In this document: piece after piece, positions 44,277 to 54,169 of the stretch
Layout of the letters: every line of letters starts with the position of its first letter
How positions within the stretch are numbered: position 1 is the first letter of the stretch
Assembly (NCBI GenBank): GCA_963575745.1
Contig: CAUYUJ010008047.1
Location: 397,673 to 461,672, forward strand
Direction of reading: 5' to 3'
Length of the DNA stretch: 64,000 nucleotides
From: Prorocentrum cordatum
Lineage: Eukaryota > Sar > Dinophyceae > Prorocentrales > Prorocentraceae
Made by a program: the position numbers and the translations under genes
Notes under the pieces: model-generated
What the model saw: only the letters and a program-made list of their open reading frames with translations
The model's database searches: none
What the model was told of the DNA's origin: nothing

Positions 44277-46218
44277 TGAGACGACCATCTCATTGCGGCA
44301 CGATGTGCCCCAACCTCCCGCACGTTTGGCACCAAAGTTGGCCGTTCATCAACATGCAGTGGTTGTTCAATTCGACGTTCTGTCCGCGGATCTTGATCGA
44401 TGTCTACAGCGTCGGGAACAGCTTCAGCGGCGTGCTGCTCTCTGACTTGCCTTCCCACCCAGCACACTGCGTGTTCTTCAGCCACGTGATCTGGTTGTCT
44501 CCTCCAAGTGAGCGGTTGCATCGGGTATACTGTACGACGATCCTGGTAGAATTGCCTCCTGCTACGGACGCGACGCAGCTCCATGAAGACCTTGTCGCTG
44601 ACGTCCAGCGGCTTGCGTTTTTCCTTCAGCCTCATCATGCACTTACCACTCGAGCAAGAAGAGAGATGACTGATGATGGACGCTGTCCCCATGTGTATCT
44701 TGGATGCCAACATTTCCCAGTCACTGCGCTCGTTGACCTGCGGCTGCGTGAAGCCGATGGATTTCACCACCCCTGTCTTCACCAACTCATATGCCACACC
44801 ATCTCCATCAAAGACACTGAGAATTTGAAATATAACCACTCGGTTAGTTCCGTCACGGTGGGAAGAACACACTTCCGAAGGTCCACTTGGCTCCTGCCTC
44901 CAGGTCTCGCCTCCAGAGCTTGCGTCGCTGCTCTCCACCACATTCCGTTGATACCACCTGGCTGCAAACCACGTTGAGCAGCAACCCATCCATCCAGCAC
45001 GGCCTGCGCATCCGTCCATAGTATGATAGGCCTCTCCGTCAACGCAAGTCAGAAAGGCCAGGAGCGCGATCGCTGAGCTGGGTACCACTTGCCTCTCCAC
45101 GAATCGTGCCGCAGAGCTCGGTGAAGTCCGTTGGTGGGCTTCAGCGCACATTCAGCGCACAGTCGCATCCTGCTCTGGCAACCCTCGTGCCCGTGGAATT
45201 TGCTGACCCATCCAGGGAAGCAGTGCCCGTCGTGAGCCTCCGGCCCTCCGTGAGACCAAACACGCCTCAATGTGGGAGATTTGCCTCAATAATGCTCGTG
45301 AACATCGCAGAAGTAGCCGTAGCCGTACTCCTCCAAGGTCATGGGGCTGGGTGTTTGACTGAGACGTCCTGGTCGACTGCCTGGAGCGCGAGGAGGAGGA
45401 GCAGGAGCCTTCTGGGGGACGGGGGCTCAGAAAAAGGATTGGGGGGCTCCCGTCCCGGGGCGCCCGTCTCAGCCTGCCTGGGTCCTGATCCCGCTGGCCG
45501 TGAGCCTGCGCGGACCTGCTCACCCACTCTCGGAGAATGCAAACTGATCGCTGGATCCTCGCCCTCGCCACCCAGCCACACGTGCCCGCACCAACCACGA
45601 GCTGTCCCCCGTCATGGCGCCCATCGTGCGGCCAGTCTGGTACGGATTTGAGAGCGTGGGTCCCCCAGGCGGGGGGCCGGATACACCCTCCCTCCTCCCT
45701 CCGTCGGCCAGTGGGGGTGATTCCCTCCAACTGAGGGCCGGAGTCATACAGGGTGCTCAGAGATGGGCTTTCCTCCATCCTCCTTCTGGCTCTGTCAAGA
45801 CGGTCAGCAGTTGCCTCCACCCAATGATGCTGGATGTCGCCATTGCACTTGCAGCCGCAAGTCTGGTGCATAGTGTCCCCCACTGCTTCTCTGCATCTTG
45901 TGCAGGCCAGTGTTGTGTCTTATTATACCGCATCCAACCGCGCTTGGTCCCATAGCCCTCCAGCCACGAAGGTCTCCAGCATTTCAGCTTCCTTACCGAA
46001 CTCTTCCTCGAGGATGCTGCGGAGGCTCTGGCTTGATAGAGGTCACCACACTCTAACCCATGTCCGAATGTGTGTAGCGCTGCTAGCTTCCAAAGTAGGT
46101 CGTTGATCACGCTGTTGATGATATCGCACAGGTCGGAGAGATCCAGGTCGTCATTATCTGCGATGGCCGATTCGCCGCCCAGGTGATCAATCCTCCGATC
46201 ATGCGTTCGACAAGCCAT
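44277..46218 (-). pseudogene. LINE ORF2 3' half (post-RT, zinc knuckle, RNase H, Cys tail), minus strand
   Basis: In minus-strand order: LLWKLAALHTFGHGLECGDL (near 46110-46050), matching the thumb/post-RT block of other LINEs; MHQTCGCKCNGDIQHHWVEA (near 45860), a C-C-H-type knuckle; RPIILWTDAQAVLDGW (45030-44980), where WTD is the third RNase H catalytic region; and QLWCQTCGRLGHIVPQ (near 44350-44300), the C-terminal Cys motif. The pieces are in different frames. The RNase H first Asp and the RT palm are not visible. It is a 5'-truncated, decayed copy; its 5' side abuts unassigned sequence before the 46.7 kb microsatellite. Confidence 0.55.
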
Positions 46219-46714
46219 CCTATCTCGACATGACCCGTAATGTGCGTTCTTTACCTCGTCTTCCCCATTTTGTTCGTAAACAGTTTTTATGTGTAGATCG
46301 GCGAGCTCGGAGAGTTTCCTACCTACGCCACCTATTTACCAATTCACTCAGTTATTTGCTGCCGTAGTGCCAGTGCCAGTGGATCCTTGATGGGATACCA
46401 CAAGTAGGACGACGGGGAAGCCAATTCCTCCTCTCCTCCTCTTCCGCTTCCTCCTCCTTGGAGAATGCAATGCCAACAGGGTGGTCCCCCTCCCCCCCAG
46501 GGCCCGCGGCGCAGACTACCTGCAGCACGGCCGGCTGGAAGCCCAGAGCAGAACGCGTCGCCCCGCGCCTCTCACGGGGGGGGGCACAAACAGGTAGGAC
46601 TCCCAGCAGCCCTCTGGGCGCGAGTGGTTGAAAGCGTTTCCCCTTCCACCCCCCCTTCTTCCCCGTCGGGAACCCCCAGGAGGGGGGGCGCGAACTAATC
46701 CTTGATGTTGCTAA

Positions 46715-47112
46715 GGTGCCTCCTCCACCTCCTCCTCCTCATCCTCCTCCTCCGCCTCCTCCTCCTCTTAATCATCCTCCTTCCCCTCCCCCTCCTCCAC
46801 CCCCACCCCCTCTCCTCCTCCTCCTCCTCCTCGTCCTCCTCCTCCTCCGCCTCCTCCTCCTCCTCTTCCTCCTCCTCCTCCTCCCCTTCCCCCTTTTCCT
46901 CCTCCTCCTCCTCCTCCTCTCCTCCTCCTCCTCCTCTTCCTCTTCCTCCTCCTCCTCCTCCTCCTCCTCCTCTCCTCCTCCTCCTCCCTGCTTCCTCCTC
47001 CTCCTTTTCCTCTTGTCTTTCTCTTCCCTTTCCTCCTCCTCCTCCTCCTCCTCCTCTTCTTGTTATTCGTCTTCTTCTTCTTCGTATTCTTCCTCCTCCT
47101 CCTCCTCCTCCA
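46715..47112. repeat. (CTC)n pyrimidine microsatellite, about 400 bp
   Basis: Imperfect CTC/CCT/CTT repeats between two LINE 3' halves of opposite orientation. Confidence 0.93.
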
Positions 47113-47119
47113 AGGCGTG

Positions 47120-48759
47120 GCCACTTATACGACACCGACTCCTAGAAGCACCACCACGACACAGATGGCAGCAACGACGTGGAGCCATCGGCAGCCTCGT
47201 CCTGACCCTGTGGCTCTGCGGTTGGGACGCGCTGCGGGCAGATTGTGGACCGACGCAGACGGCAGCACGTGGGAGTTTCCTGAGGACGAGCAGGCAGGCG
47301 ACCCCACGGAGCTGATTGACACGCTGGGAAGACACATCCGCCGACGAGTTTGGATGCATGCAGCACGGCACTACCACGGTACAGGATGTGAGCACGGCGT
47401 CGACAACACAGACCTCGACGGCGCCTACGCCCACTCCTCCATCAAGGACGTCATGCAGAACACGGAACACTTCTAGCAGCGGCCTGCGCTGGCACGTGGA
47501 CTGAGGCACGCAAGGCGAGCATAGGAGTCAGGCACACCACCTGCCAGTGCGGGCGCGTCGGGACGGACTTCCACCGCATCTGGGGCGACTGCAGCAGCCG
47601 CAGGGGTAGCCCTGCATACGATCACTCCTCAGCCATCACACGAAGAGCCCACAGCATGAGTGGCACAGTGCCCTGCTTCTGGCTACGGGGGCTCACCCCC
47701 ACACCATAGACACGCCCAGAGCCCTGCACCACGGAGGAAAGCGAGACCTGCTTAGGCGAAGCGATCGGCCAAGGCAGACTCACGCCGACGGGAAATGGGC
47801 CACTGGTGATCTATGGGGACGGCAGCGGTGGAGAACGATATGGAGACGACCGAAACATGCGATGTGGTTGGGCCTGGGTCAGACTACGCCTTGGCGTCGA
47901 CGGCGAATACCAGTTGGCGGCAGGCAGGCGGGGTCCTCTAACAGGACATAGGCAGAGCAACAACCGAGCAGAGGTGTGGGCCTTCTACAACTGCGTCAAG
48001 AGCACCAACGACGACCTCCACATCTGGACCGACTCCGCGGTACTAGTAGCGAGCTGGCGCAACCTTCGACACCAGTGGCCCTTCAACCAGGGCTCCAACG
48101 CGGACGTATGGCAGCTCATCCACACAGCGCTCATCAACAGGCGTGGCACGATCAGCCTGTTCAAGATTGAGAGCCACCTGACGCTGGAGGAGGCTCTGCA
48201 GGGGGGGGTCCCCAAGCACGCCTGGGCTGCGAACAACATCGCCGACCAGCTCGCCGACCAAGCCGCGGCGGAGCACGCGATCGGTGCGGCCCAGCCCGAC
48301 TGCTACGACTGGATCAGGGCTACGGCGGTCAATGTTCGCGGCAAAATATGCCAAGCCACCCGTGATGCCTTCGAAAGCAGACCACCCCAGCACGCCACGA
48401 GACGACAGCAACGAGCAGACGAGCTGAATGACCACCACCCTGAGCCACCACACAACCTCAGCCAGATCGCGTTGGAGCACCACCACGACATCAGCAAGGG
48501 GGGCACCTTGGCGCGCTGGGACTGCACTCGGTGCAGACAGCCCGCTACCAGGACGGGGCCCAAGGACATCGCCAAGCAATGGCTATCTCGACCTTGCGCA
48601 GGCTGGAAAATTTCGACACGCACGACGAGAGGCATTGTGCTCGGCAGCGAGTTCTCACACCCGACCCACCACATGATCTTCAACCACAAGGAAGCGAAGT
48701 GGTTATGTGTGCGGGCCGAGCGAGCCCTGGACAGCGGGGCTACCTCGGGAAGCTGCTGA
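47120..48759 (+). pseudogene. LINE ORF2 3' half with well-preserved RNase H, plus strand
   Basis: RVWMHAARHYHGTGCEHGVD (near 47340-47400) matches the post-RT block. A frame change near 47430-47470 leads to RHTTCQCGRVGTDFHRIWGD, the zinc knuckle (47530-47590). The same frame continues, with one TAG at 47707-47709, into RNase H: LVIYGDGSGG (first Asp), NNRAEVWAF (Glu), IWTDSAVLVA (Asp), ANNIADQLADQA (last Asp). All four catalytic acids are present. The Cys tail WDCTRCRQPA lies near 48515. The frame ends at 48759. It is a 5'-truncated element; apart from the TAG, the 47464-48759 reading frame is open, so it is younger than the minus-strand copy next to it. Confidence 0.75.
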
Positions 48760-48907
48760 AGGAGCCCTGCCACTCGACCCCGCCCACGCCTTCAGCTACC
48801 TACCTGTTGACCCGCCTGCTCAAGGGCGTGGAGTGGAATGGTATCTTGGATGACGGCACGGACAGACGTGCACTCGCTTGCCACGTTGCTGGACGTTTGT
48901 GGTCCCC

Positions 48908-49030
48908 TTGGGTGTCTAGGCACTGGTCACCTGGGATGAGGCAGACGGTACCCGACCCAAGGGTGACACCCCCCCCTGGGTGTCAAGGCACTGGTCACCT
49001 CCATGAGGCAGACGGTACACAGCCCAGGGG
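48908..49030. repeat. Tandem duplication of about 55-69 bp
   Basis: TGGGTGTCTAGGCACTGGTC and ATGAGGCAGACGGTAC recur in two adjacent units (48908-48976 and 48977-49030), just after the LINE coding end, possibly in its 3' UTR. Confidence 0.85.
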
Positions 49031-49599
49031 TCAGTCGCAGTTTTGCTGTATGACTCGCTGAAGTTTGGACGTAGATCGCAGTTCAAGGCAAGACCAGGCA
49101 GCGCGTTCGTGCACTACGGGTACCACCTGTGCACCACGAAGTGCGAGCTGTGGCGTCACCCCCGTGCGGTGGGATTCGGAAGGCAACCAACCCACCGCAC
49201 GGGGAGAACGAGATGTATGCGACCCCGTGGACATAGTGAACATGGTGAGGAGCCTGGCCTCATCTATACCTTGGTGCGGGGCGAGTTCGACTACCGCATC
49301 GGCTGGGAATTCTCGGTCGAGCACGAGGCCCGCTGCGACAAGTTGGGTGACGGGCTCTCTGGGTGGTCGGCCTGCGCCGACCTTGATTCTGCCCTCCCCA
49401 TGAGGGCGTGCCCAGAGAGCCGACGTGTTCCCCAACCGCTGTCAGTAGCGCGGCCGTCTGCACTGGGCCGCCGACCTCGGCTTCGTCCTCAAGGTGCTGG
49501 ACGAGGCCTGGCGCGGCCTGGGCCCGCGGGCCGCGGGGGGGGCCCGCCGCCCGCGGTCGCGGGCGCTGGAGCGACATCGTCGCGCAACGCGTCCCCGCG
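49031..49599 (+). other. Unassigned; one open frame of uncertain reality
   Basis: A plus-strand frame from 49043 reads a moderately balanced protein (LIYTLVRGEFDYRIGWEFSV) for about 120 codons before turning Arg/Gly/Pro-rich. I do not recognise it. It could be coding or decayed. Confidence 0.25.
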
Positions 49600-49661
49600 T
49601 CCTCCTCCTCCTCCTCCTCCTCCTCCTCCTCCTCCTCCTCCTCCTCCTCCTCCTCCTCCTA
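49600..49661. repeat. (CTC)n microsatellite
   Basis: About 20 near-perfect CTC units. Confidence 0.95.
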
Positions 49662-49942
49662 CCTCTTACCTTTTTTTCTGGGGGGCGGAATTTACACTGT
49701 GGAGCCTTATAGATAGCTCAGCCCAACACGCCGGAGGACTGGCCGAAATCCTCGTTCACAGCCCCAACCTGCTCCACGCATGCCCACAATTTCAAAACGA
49801 AAACGGACGCCGCGCACCACGTCGAATAACCACAAATATCACACGCAAGGCTACGCACGAAACCACAGCCGATCCGTGCTGAACTCATGTGCCACAAAAC
49901 CGCCACACCCACCTTACCCAACGCCGATGTTGGCCCAATCGA

Positions 49943-50884
49943 TCAGCGGCCCCGTAGGAATAGTTGGCCGCTCAGCCATCGGCATCTCGAACATGGGAAT
50001 TTCACGTCGTAACGCCTCAGGCCCTCGGGCGCCCAATCGATACGATCGCGCACCCGCACAAACGGCTGAGCAGCACAGCGGATGTCCAGCCAGGCCCGCC
50101 GCTGCTCCTCCACGGCCGCGTAGGAGTCGGCGTTGGCAGCCTCCGCACTCCGATCTTCACCTTCAGCACCGTCGCCCGCCCGCACAGCCCCATCTGCGAC
50201 CATGGCGGCGGCGACAGCGGCAGCAGGGCAGTGATCCCCCGTAGGGGTCCGAGCTGCACTGCAGCATGCTTCCGACGGCTGCACGGTGATCCACAAAGGG
50301 CCCAGCTTCGGCGGCTCCACGTCCAAGGCCGAAAACACGACAGCGCCGCACGTGCACCGCATACCCACCAGCGGTGGGAGCGGCAGCCAGCACCCGCCGG
50401 CCGGGACGGAAAGCGGGGCCGTGGCACGCAGGCCCTCCCCCGTGACGCTGATCCTCTTCGAACTGTCCACGTCGCCAGGCGCAACCATGTGGAGCGGAAG
50501 ATGCAGAGCCAAATCGCCTTGCTTCTTGATATGCTTTAATATGTCGAGATTCTCCTCCGACAGGCCAAAAGCTGTACGCAGCGCTCGAATAGCGTCACCG
50601 AGTCGGTGTCGGTGCGCCCCGGGAATGCTATCAGCCCTCCAGTGCAGGACGAATGCCTTCCCCAGCGCAGCCATTCTCAGCTTGAGCTCCTCCTCGACCT
50701 CAAGCGGGACCTCCATCTGAAGAAAAGCGCCGTCGGCGGCATCAGCGGCGCGCCTGCTGTCCGTACCCGCAACCCGCTTTGGGTGGAGACGACGAGACAG
50801 CGCGACAGCAGAGCGACGCGCCCACGCTTTGCCGCTCAATGTTGGCCCACATCCAGGCCGTGCTGGGGAACCTCCGGTAGTCAT
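49943..50884 (-). CDS. Unrecognised protein, candidate SL-bearing processed retrogene
   Basis: Intronless minus-strand frame of 313 aa from the ATG at 50884, which follows the relict SL (50979-50958) by 73 bp, so the start is supported by the leader. No known domain recognised. The N-terminus is basic (RRSAVALSRRLHPKR). A helical, charged region follows at about 60-135 (MEVPLEVEEELKLRMAALG, LSEENLDILKHIKKQGDLAL), then a small Cys pair (MRCTCG) and an Ala-rich acidic stretch. The C-terminus has Cys residues (CSRCRW). An A7 run on the minus strand at 49678-49672, about 265 bp past the stop, could be a tail remnant. The combination of SL, 5' UTR and intronless ORF fits a reverse-transcribed mRNA. 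Whether it is expressed is unknown. Confidence 0.5.
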   Translation of the reverse strand: MTTGGSPARPGCGPTLSGKAWARRSAVALSRRLHPKRVAGTDSRRAADAADGAFLQMEVPLEVEEELKLRMAALGKAFVLHWRADSIPGAHRHRLGDAIRALRTAFGLSEENLDILKHIKKQGDLALHLPLHMVAPGDVDSSKRISVTGEGLRATAPLSVPAGGCWLPLPPLVGMRCTCGAVVFSALDVEPPKLGPLWITVQPSEACCSAARTPTGDHCPAAAVAAAMVADGAVRAGDGAEGEDRSAEAANADSYAAVEEQRRAWLDIRCAAQPFVRVRDRIDWAPEGLRRYDVKFPCSRCRWLSGQLFLRGR

Positions 50885-50957
50885 CCTCCGCTGCAGCGAA
50901 CAACGTGCACATGCCAAGCTGGCTTGAACAACGTGGGTTTCGCCCGCTGGTGGGCGG

Positions 50958-50979
50958 TTTGAGCCAAAATGGCTACGGA
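50958..50979 (-). other. Relict dinoflagellate spliced leader upstream of the 49943-50884 frame
   Basis: The minus strand reads TCCGTAGCCATTTTGGCTCA then AA: 21 of 22 bases of DinoSL, with the final G replaced by A. No SL-RNA donor follows. As at 12283, a trinucleotide microsatellite begins directly outside the SL. Confidence 0.9.
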
Positions 50980-51071
50980 CCTCCTCCTCCTCCTCCTCCT
51001 CCTCCTCCCTCCTCCCCTCCTCCTCCTCTCCTCATCATCATCATCAGCATCAGCATCAGCATCAGCATCAG

Positions 51072-51143
<72 letters not shown>

Positions 51144-51144
51144 T

Positions 51145-51194
<50 letters not shown>

Positions 51195-51245
51195 TTTCCT
51201 CCTCCTCCTCCTCCTCCTCCTCATCCTCCGACTCTTCCTCCTCTT
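50980..51245. repeat. (CTC)n - (ATC)n - (CTC)n compound microsatellite
   Basis: CTC units to about 51033, ATC units (with an AGC-ATC variant block) to 51195, then CTC again. Poly-Asp/Met and poly-Ile/Ser frames here are repeat artefacts. Confidence 0.95.
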
Positions 51246-51299
51246 CCATGTAGAGCCGCGCAGTCGCGCCTCGCCCTGGAAGAACGACCTCTCGGCGGG

Positions 51300-51485
51300 C
51301 GGTGCCGCGGAGGGGGGGGGAAGGGGGAAGGGGGAAGGTGATGGCCGCAAAGGGGAAGGGGGGAGGGTTGGCCGTGGGGGAGAGGAGGGCTGGCCGCGCG
51401 GGGAAGGGGGCATGGGGGGGGGGCGGGAAGGGGAGATATGATGGGGAGAGCTGGCAGAAAAGGGAAAGGGGAAGGGGGGGCTGGA
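51300..51485. repeat. G-rich tract (GGGGAAGG-type)
   Basis: Purine-rich plus strand with G runs of 4-9, so G-quadruplex-capable in principle. No gene. Confidence 0.8.
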
Positions 51486-51636
51486 AGCCCTGACCCCCCC
51501 GAGCCATGAAAGAATCCGCCGACCCCTTGTGGGTTTTTAGGCGTGTGAGATAGCTCCCCGCCCATAACCCCTCCAGGGGCCCTAAACCGGAGATTCGACC
51601 CCCCCCGGCCCAGGGGCACCCAGGACCGAACGCGCC

Positions 51637-52500
51637 ATGGCCCCGGGGCGCCCAGGGCAGAACGCGTCATGGGGGAGCCGAAGGTCCCCAAACGGGCCAA
51701 AAGCGCAAAAACGGGCCCACGCGACGGTCCAAGAAAGCTCCAAGAGGCCTCCAAGACGGCCCACGAGGGCCCCGAGACGCCAAACGAGCGCTCCAACACG
51801 CCCAAGATGGCCCAAAGACGGGCTAAGAGGCCTCCTAGACGGCCCAAGAGGCCCCACGAGGCCCCAAGAGGCCTCCAAGATGCGCCCCAAGAGGGTCCCG
51901 AGATGCAGAATTTTGCCCACTCCCTTCGTGAAACGCATATGTTTCACAAATTCGCCTTCTGGGCTTTCCGATGTTCCCAAGGGGCCCCCAAGACCGCCCC
52001 AAAATGGCCCAAGAAGCCTCCAAGAGGGCCCCAAGATAGCCCAAGAGGGCCCCAAAACGGCCCAACAGGCGCCCAAGACGGCCCAAGAGGGCCCCGAAGA
52101 CGGCCCCAAGAGCGCTCCAGGAGCGCTCCAAGTGGCCTCCAAGAAGGCTGAATATGGCCCCAAACGGTCCAAGAGCAATCAACGACACCGAAGATGGCCT
52201 CCAGACGGCCCAAGATGCCCCCCAAAGGCCCCAAGAGGCATCCAAGATGCGCCCCAAGAGGGCCTCTAGACGCAAAAAGTTGGCCCGTCCCCTTTGTAAA
52301 ACGTACATGTTTCACAAATTCGCCTTTTGGGCGTTCCGACGCTCCCAGACGGCCCAAGAGGCCCCCAATACCGCACCAAGACGGCCCAAGAAGCCTCATG
52401 GGGGCCCCAAGAGTGCCCCAAGAGGCCGCCAGAGGCCCCCAAAAGGCCGCCAAGACGCCCCAAGGAGCCCCCAGGAGGCCCCCAGGAGGCCCCCCTAAGA
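51637..52500. repeat. GGCCCAAGA-type minisatellite with a higher-order unit of about 370 bp
   Basis: Degenerate words such as GGCCCAAGAGGCCCC fill the region and leave frames open on both strands (Pro/Lys/Arg-rich plus, Gly/Leu/Trp-rich minus). A longer, less repetitive segment with ACATGTTTCACAAATTCGCC occurs twice, at about 51930-51960 and 52305-52325, defining two higher-order units. The same word family is seen at 20.9, 36.5 and 60.1 kb. Confidence 0.8.
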
Positions 52501-54169
52501 CCCCCAGACGCCTCCGCATTGCGAGCCGTCAAGCCAACTGCAATGCACCCCGCGCATACAGCCTTGCTCTTCCTCGCGACGTGCTCACTATCTTGCTCGG
52601 CGCTAATGTGCTGCTGCCGCGCGAACTGTTTCGTGCGCGCTGCGAACGTCAACAGCCTCTTCACCCGTTTCGACTCATCTGCCACATCTTTCGCGGTGAT
52701 GCCTCGCTGATCACAGCTTCCGCACGCTACTCTTGCTCCTTTCGTCTTCTGGTGGTCCTCCACTTGGTTGCGGGTCGAAAGGCCGACCTCCCACTACGTA
52801 TCCGCCACCACCCGCGCGCGACACCGCACCCTCACACAAGACGCCGCTGGCCAGAAACTCCTGGCCTCGCAACACTCACAGAAGGGGTCGGCGGATGTGG
52901 CGTAAGCCTGTAGAATCACGACGGACGGCTGTTCAATATCTTCGGCCTCTGGGGACACGTACCGGACCTCGGGACGACTCGGGATGAAACAGCGGTCCCC
53001 GGGAATGGGTCGAGACTTCTGGGGGCGACGTCATGAAAGCATCAAGACGTCGGGGGTCTTGGGGGGGAAGGGAGGGCTGGCCGCGGGGATGGCTGGCAGC
53101 GGGGGAGGGGAGGGCGCCGAGCGCGCGGCAGGCCCCCCGTCGTCCCCGCAGAAATGGAGGAGGGGGCACGAGGGAAGATCGGCAAGCATCACTTTCCCCT
53201 GCGGAGGGGGGGGGGGGACGTCCATACGAAACCGTCTCGGATTCTGTTCAACGGTGTCCTGGACTGATTTCGCACGGTGCTAGTGGTTCCGTCGGCCCCG
53301 ACGTGCTACGCGAAGAAGGGTATGACCGCGATTGCTTACGCTGGGGTGCCTGAAGCTCTGGGAGAAGTCTTGGACAAGGTTGAGGCTGATGTTCAACACG
53401 AACCGTCTCCCTATCGACCTGTCTCGGTGGTCTCGGCTGTGGAGGCAAAGCTGAAAGTGCCAGTCCTGTGGAACAAGCGAAACCACCCTTGCAACCACCC
53501 TTCGGCTCCATCAGCCAGTTTGCAGCATCGGGTGATGCGAGGGAGGCGGTGGAGGAACTGGAGCAGAAATTGGGGAAGGAGAGTGTGCGGTACAGTAGCA
53601 CGCAAGAGAATATTGATGCAACGTGCAGCGTACTGTTCAGGACGTCTGTGAAGACTTGTGCTCGAGTCACGGACACCCCCTTGAGATGGGAGACTCACAA
53701 AGGGCAAATGACCTGATATCATGTGGGCCCCGGTGGCCGAAAAGAACAGTCAAGCTCTCTCGAAATTCGTACGCGGCACCAGTACAGTGGCTAAAGAATT
53801 GGGTGAATATGTTCAATCGATCCCGCTCATTGATTGCTCCTGGGCTGGATGAAGCGTCCGTCGAGTTCGGCAGCACGCCCGCGTTGATCGAGTTGCATGA
53901 GAGGGCACAGCTTGTTCAGCGAAGCAGTTTGTGTACACGTTGCTCGCAGGACGACCAATGTGGATTTGGCTTCGGTGACTGAAAGGATAAGGAGTCAGGC
54001 ATGGAGGCTTGCGTGCCTGGGTTGTGGAGCACAACTAGCTAGTGCAACTCACTACTGATACTGAGGGTCCACAGGTGGACCGAAGAACGGAATGTCTGGG
54101 CGCCCTATCATATTGAAAGAAACTTGCTAGGTTTCTCATGTGAACAAGGGCCCATGGTAAGTACTCCAC
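52501..54169. other. Unassigned stretch
   Basis: Plus-strand frames at 53277-53651, 53468-53716 and 53623-53982 have natural-looking composition (AREAVEELEQKLGKESVRYS) but are short, overlapping and unrecognised. They may be 5' parts of the LINE at 54.2 kb or something unrelated. Confidence 0.35.

Noticed and set aside
46702-47145. Leu/Ser/Pro-rich proteins on either strand
   Set aside because: Translations of the (CTC)n microsatellite.
50973-51507. Poly-Asp / poly-Met acidic protein
   Set aside because: Translation of the (ATC)n microsatellite.
51582-52519. Gly/Leu/Trp-rich membrane-like protein on the minus strand
   Set aside because: It arises from the GGCCCAAGA minisatellite, and all neighbouring frames are equally open.
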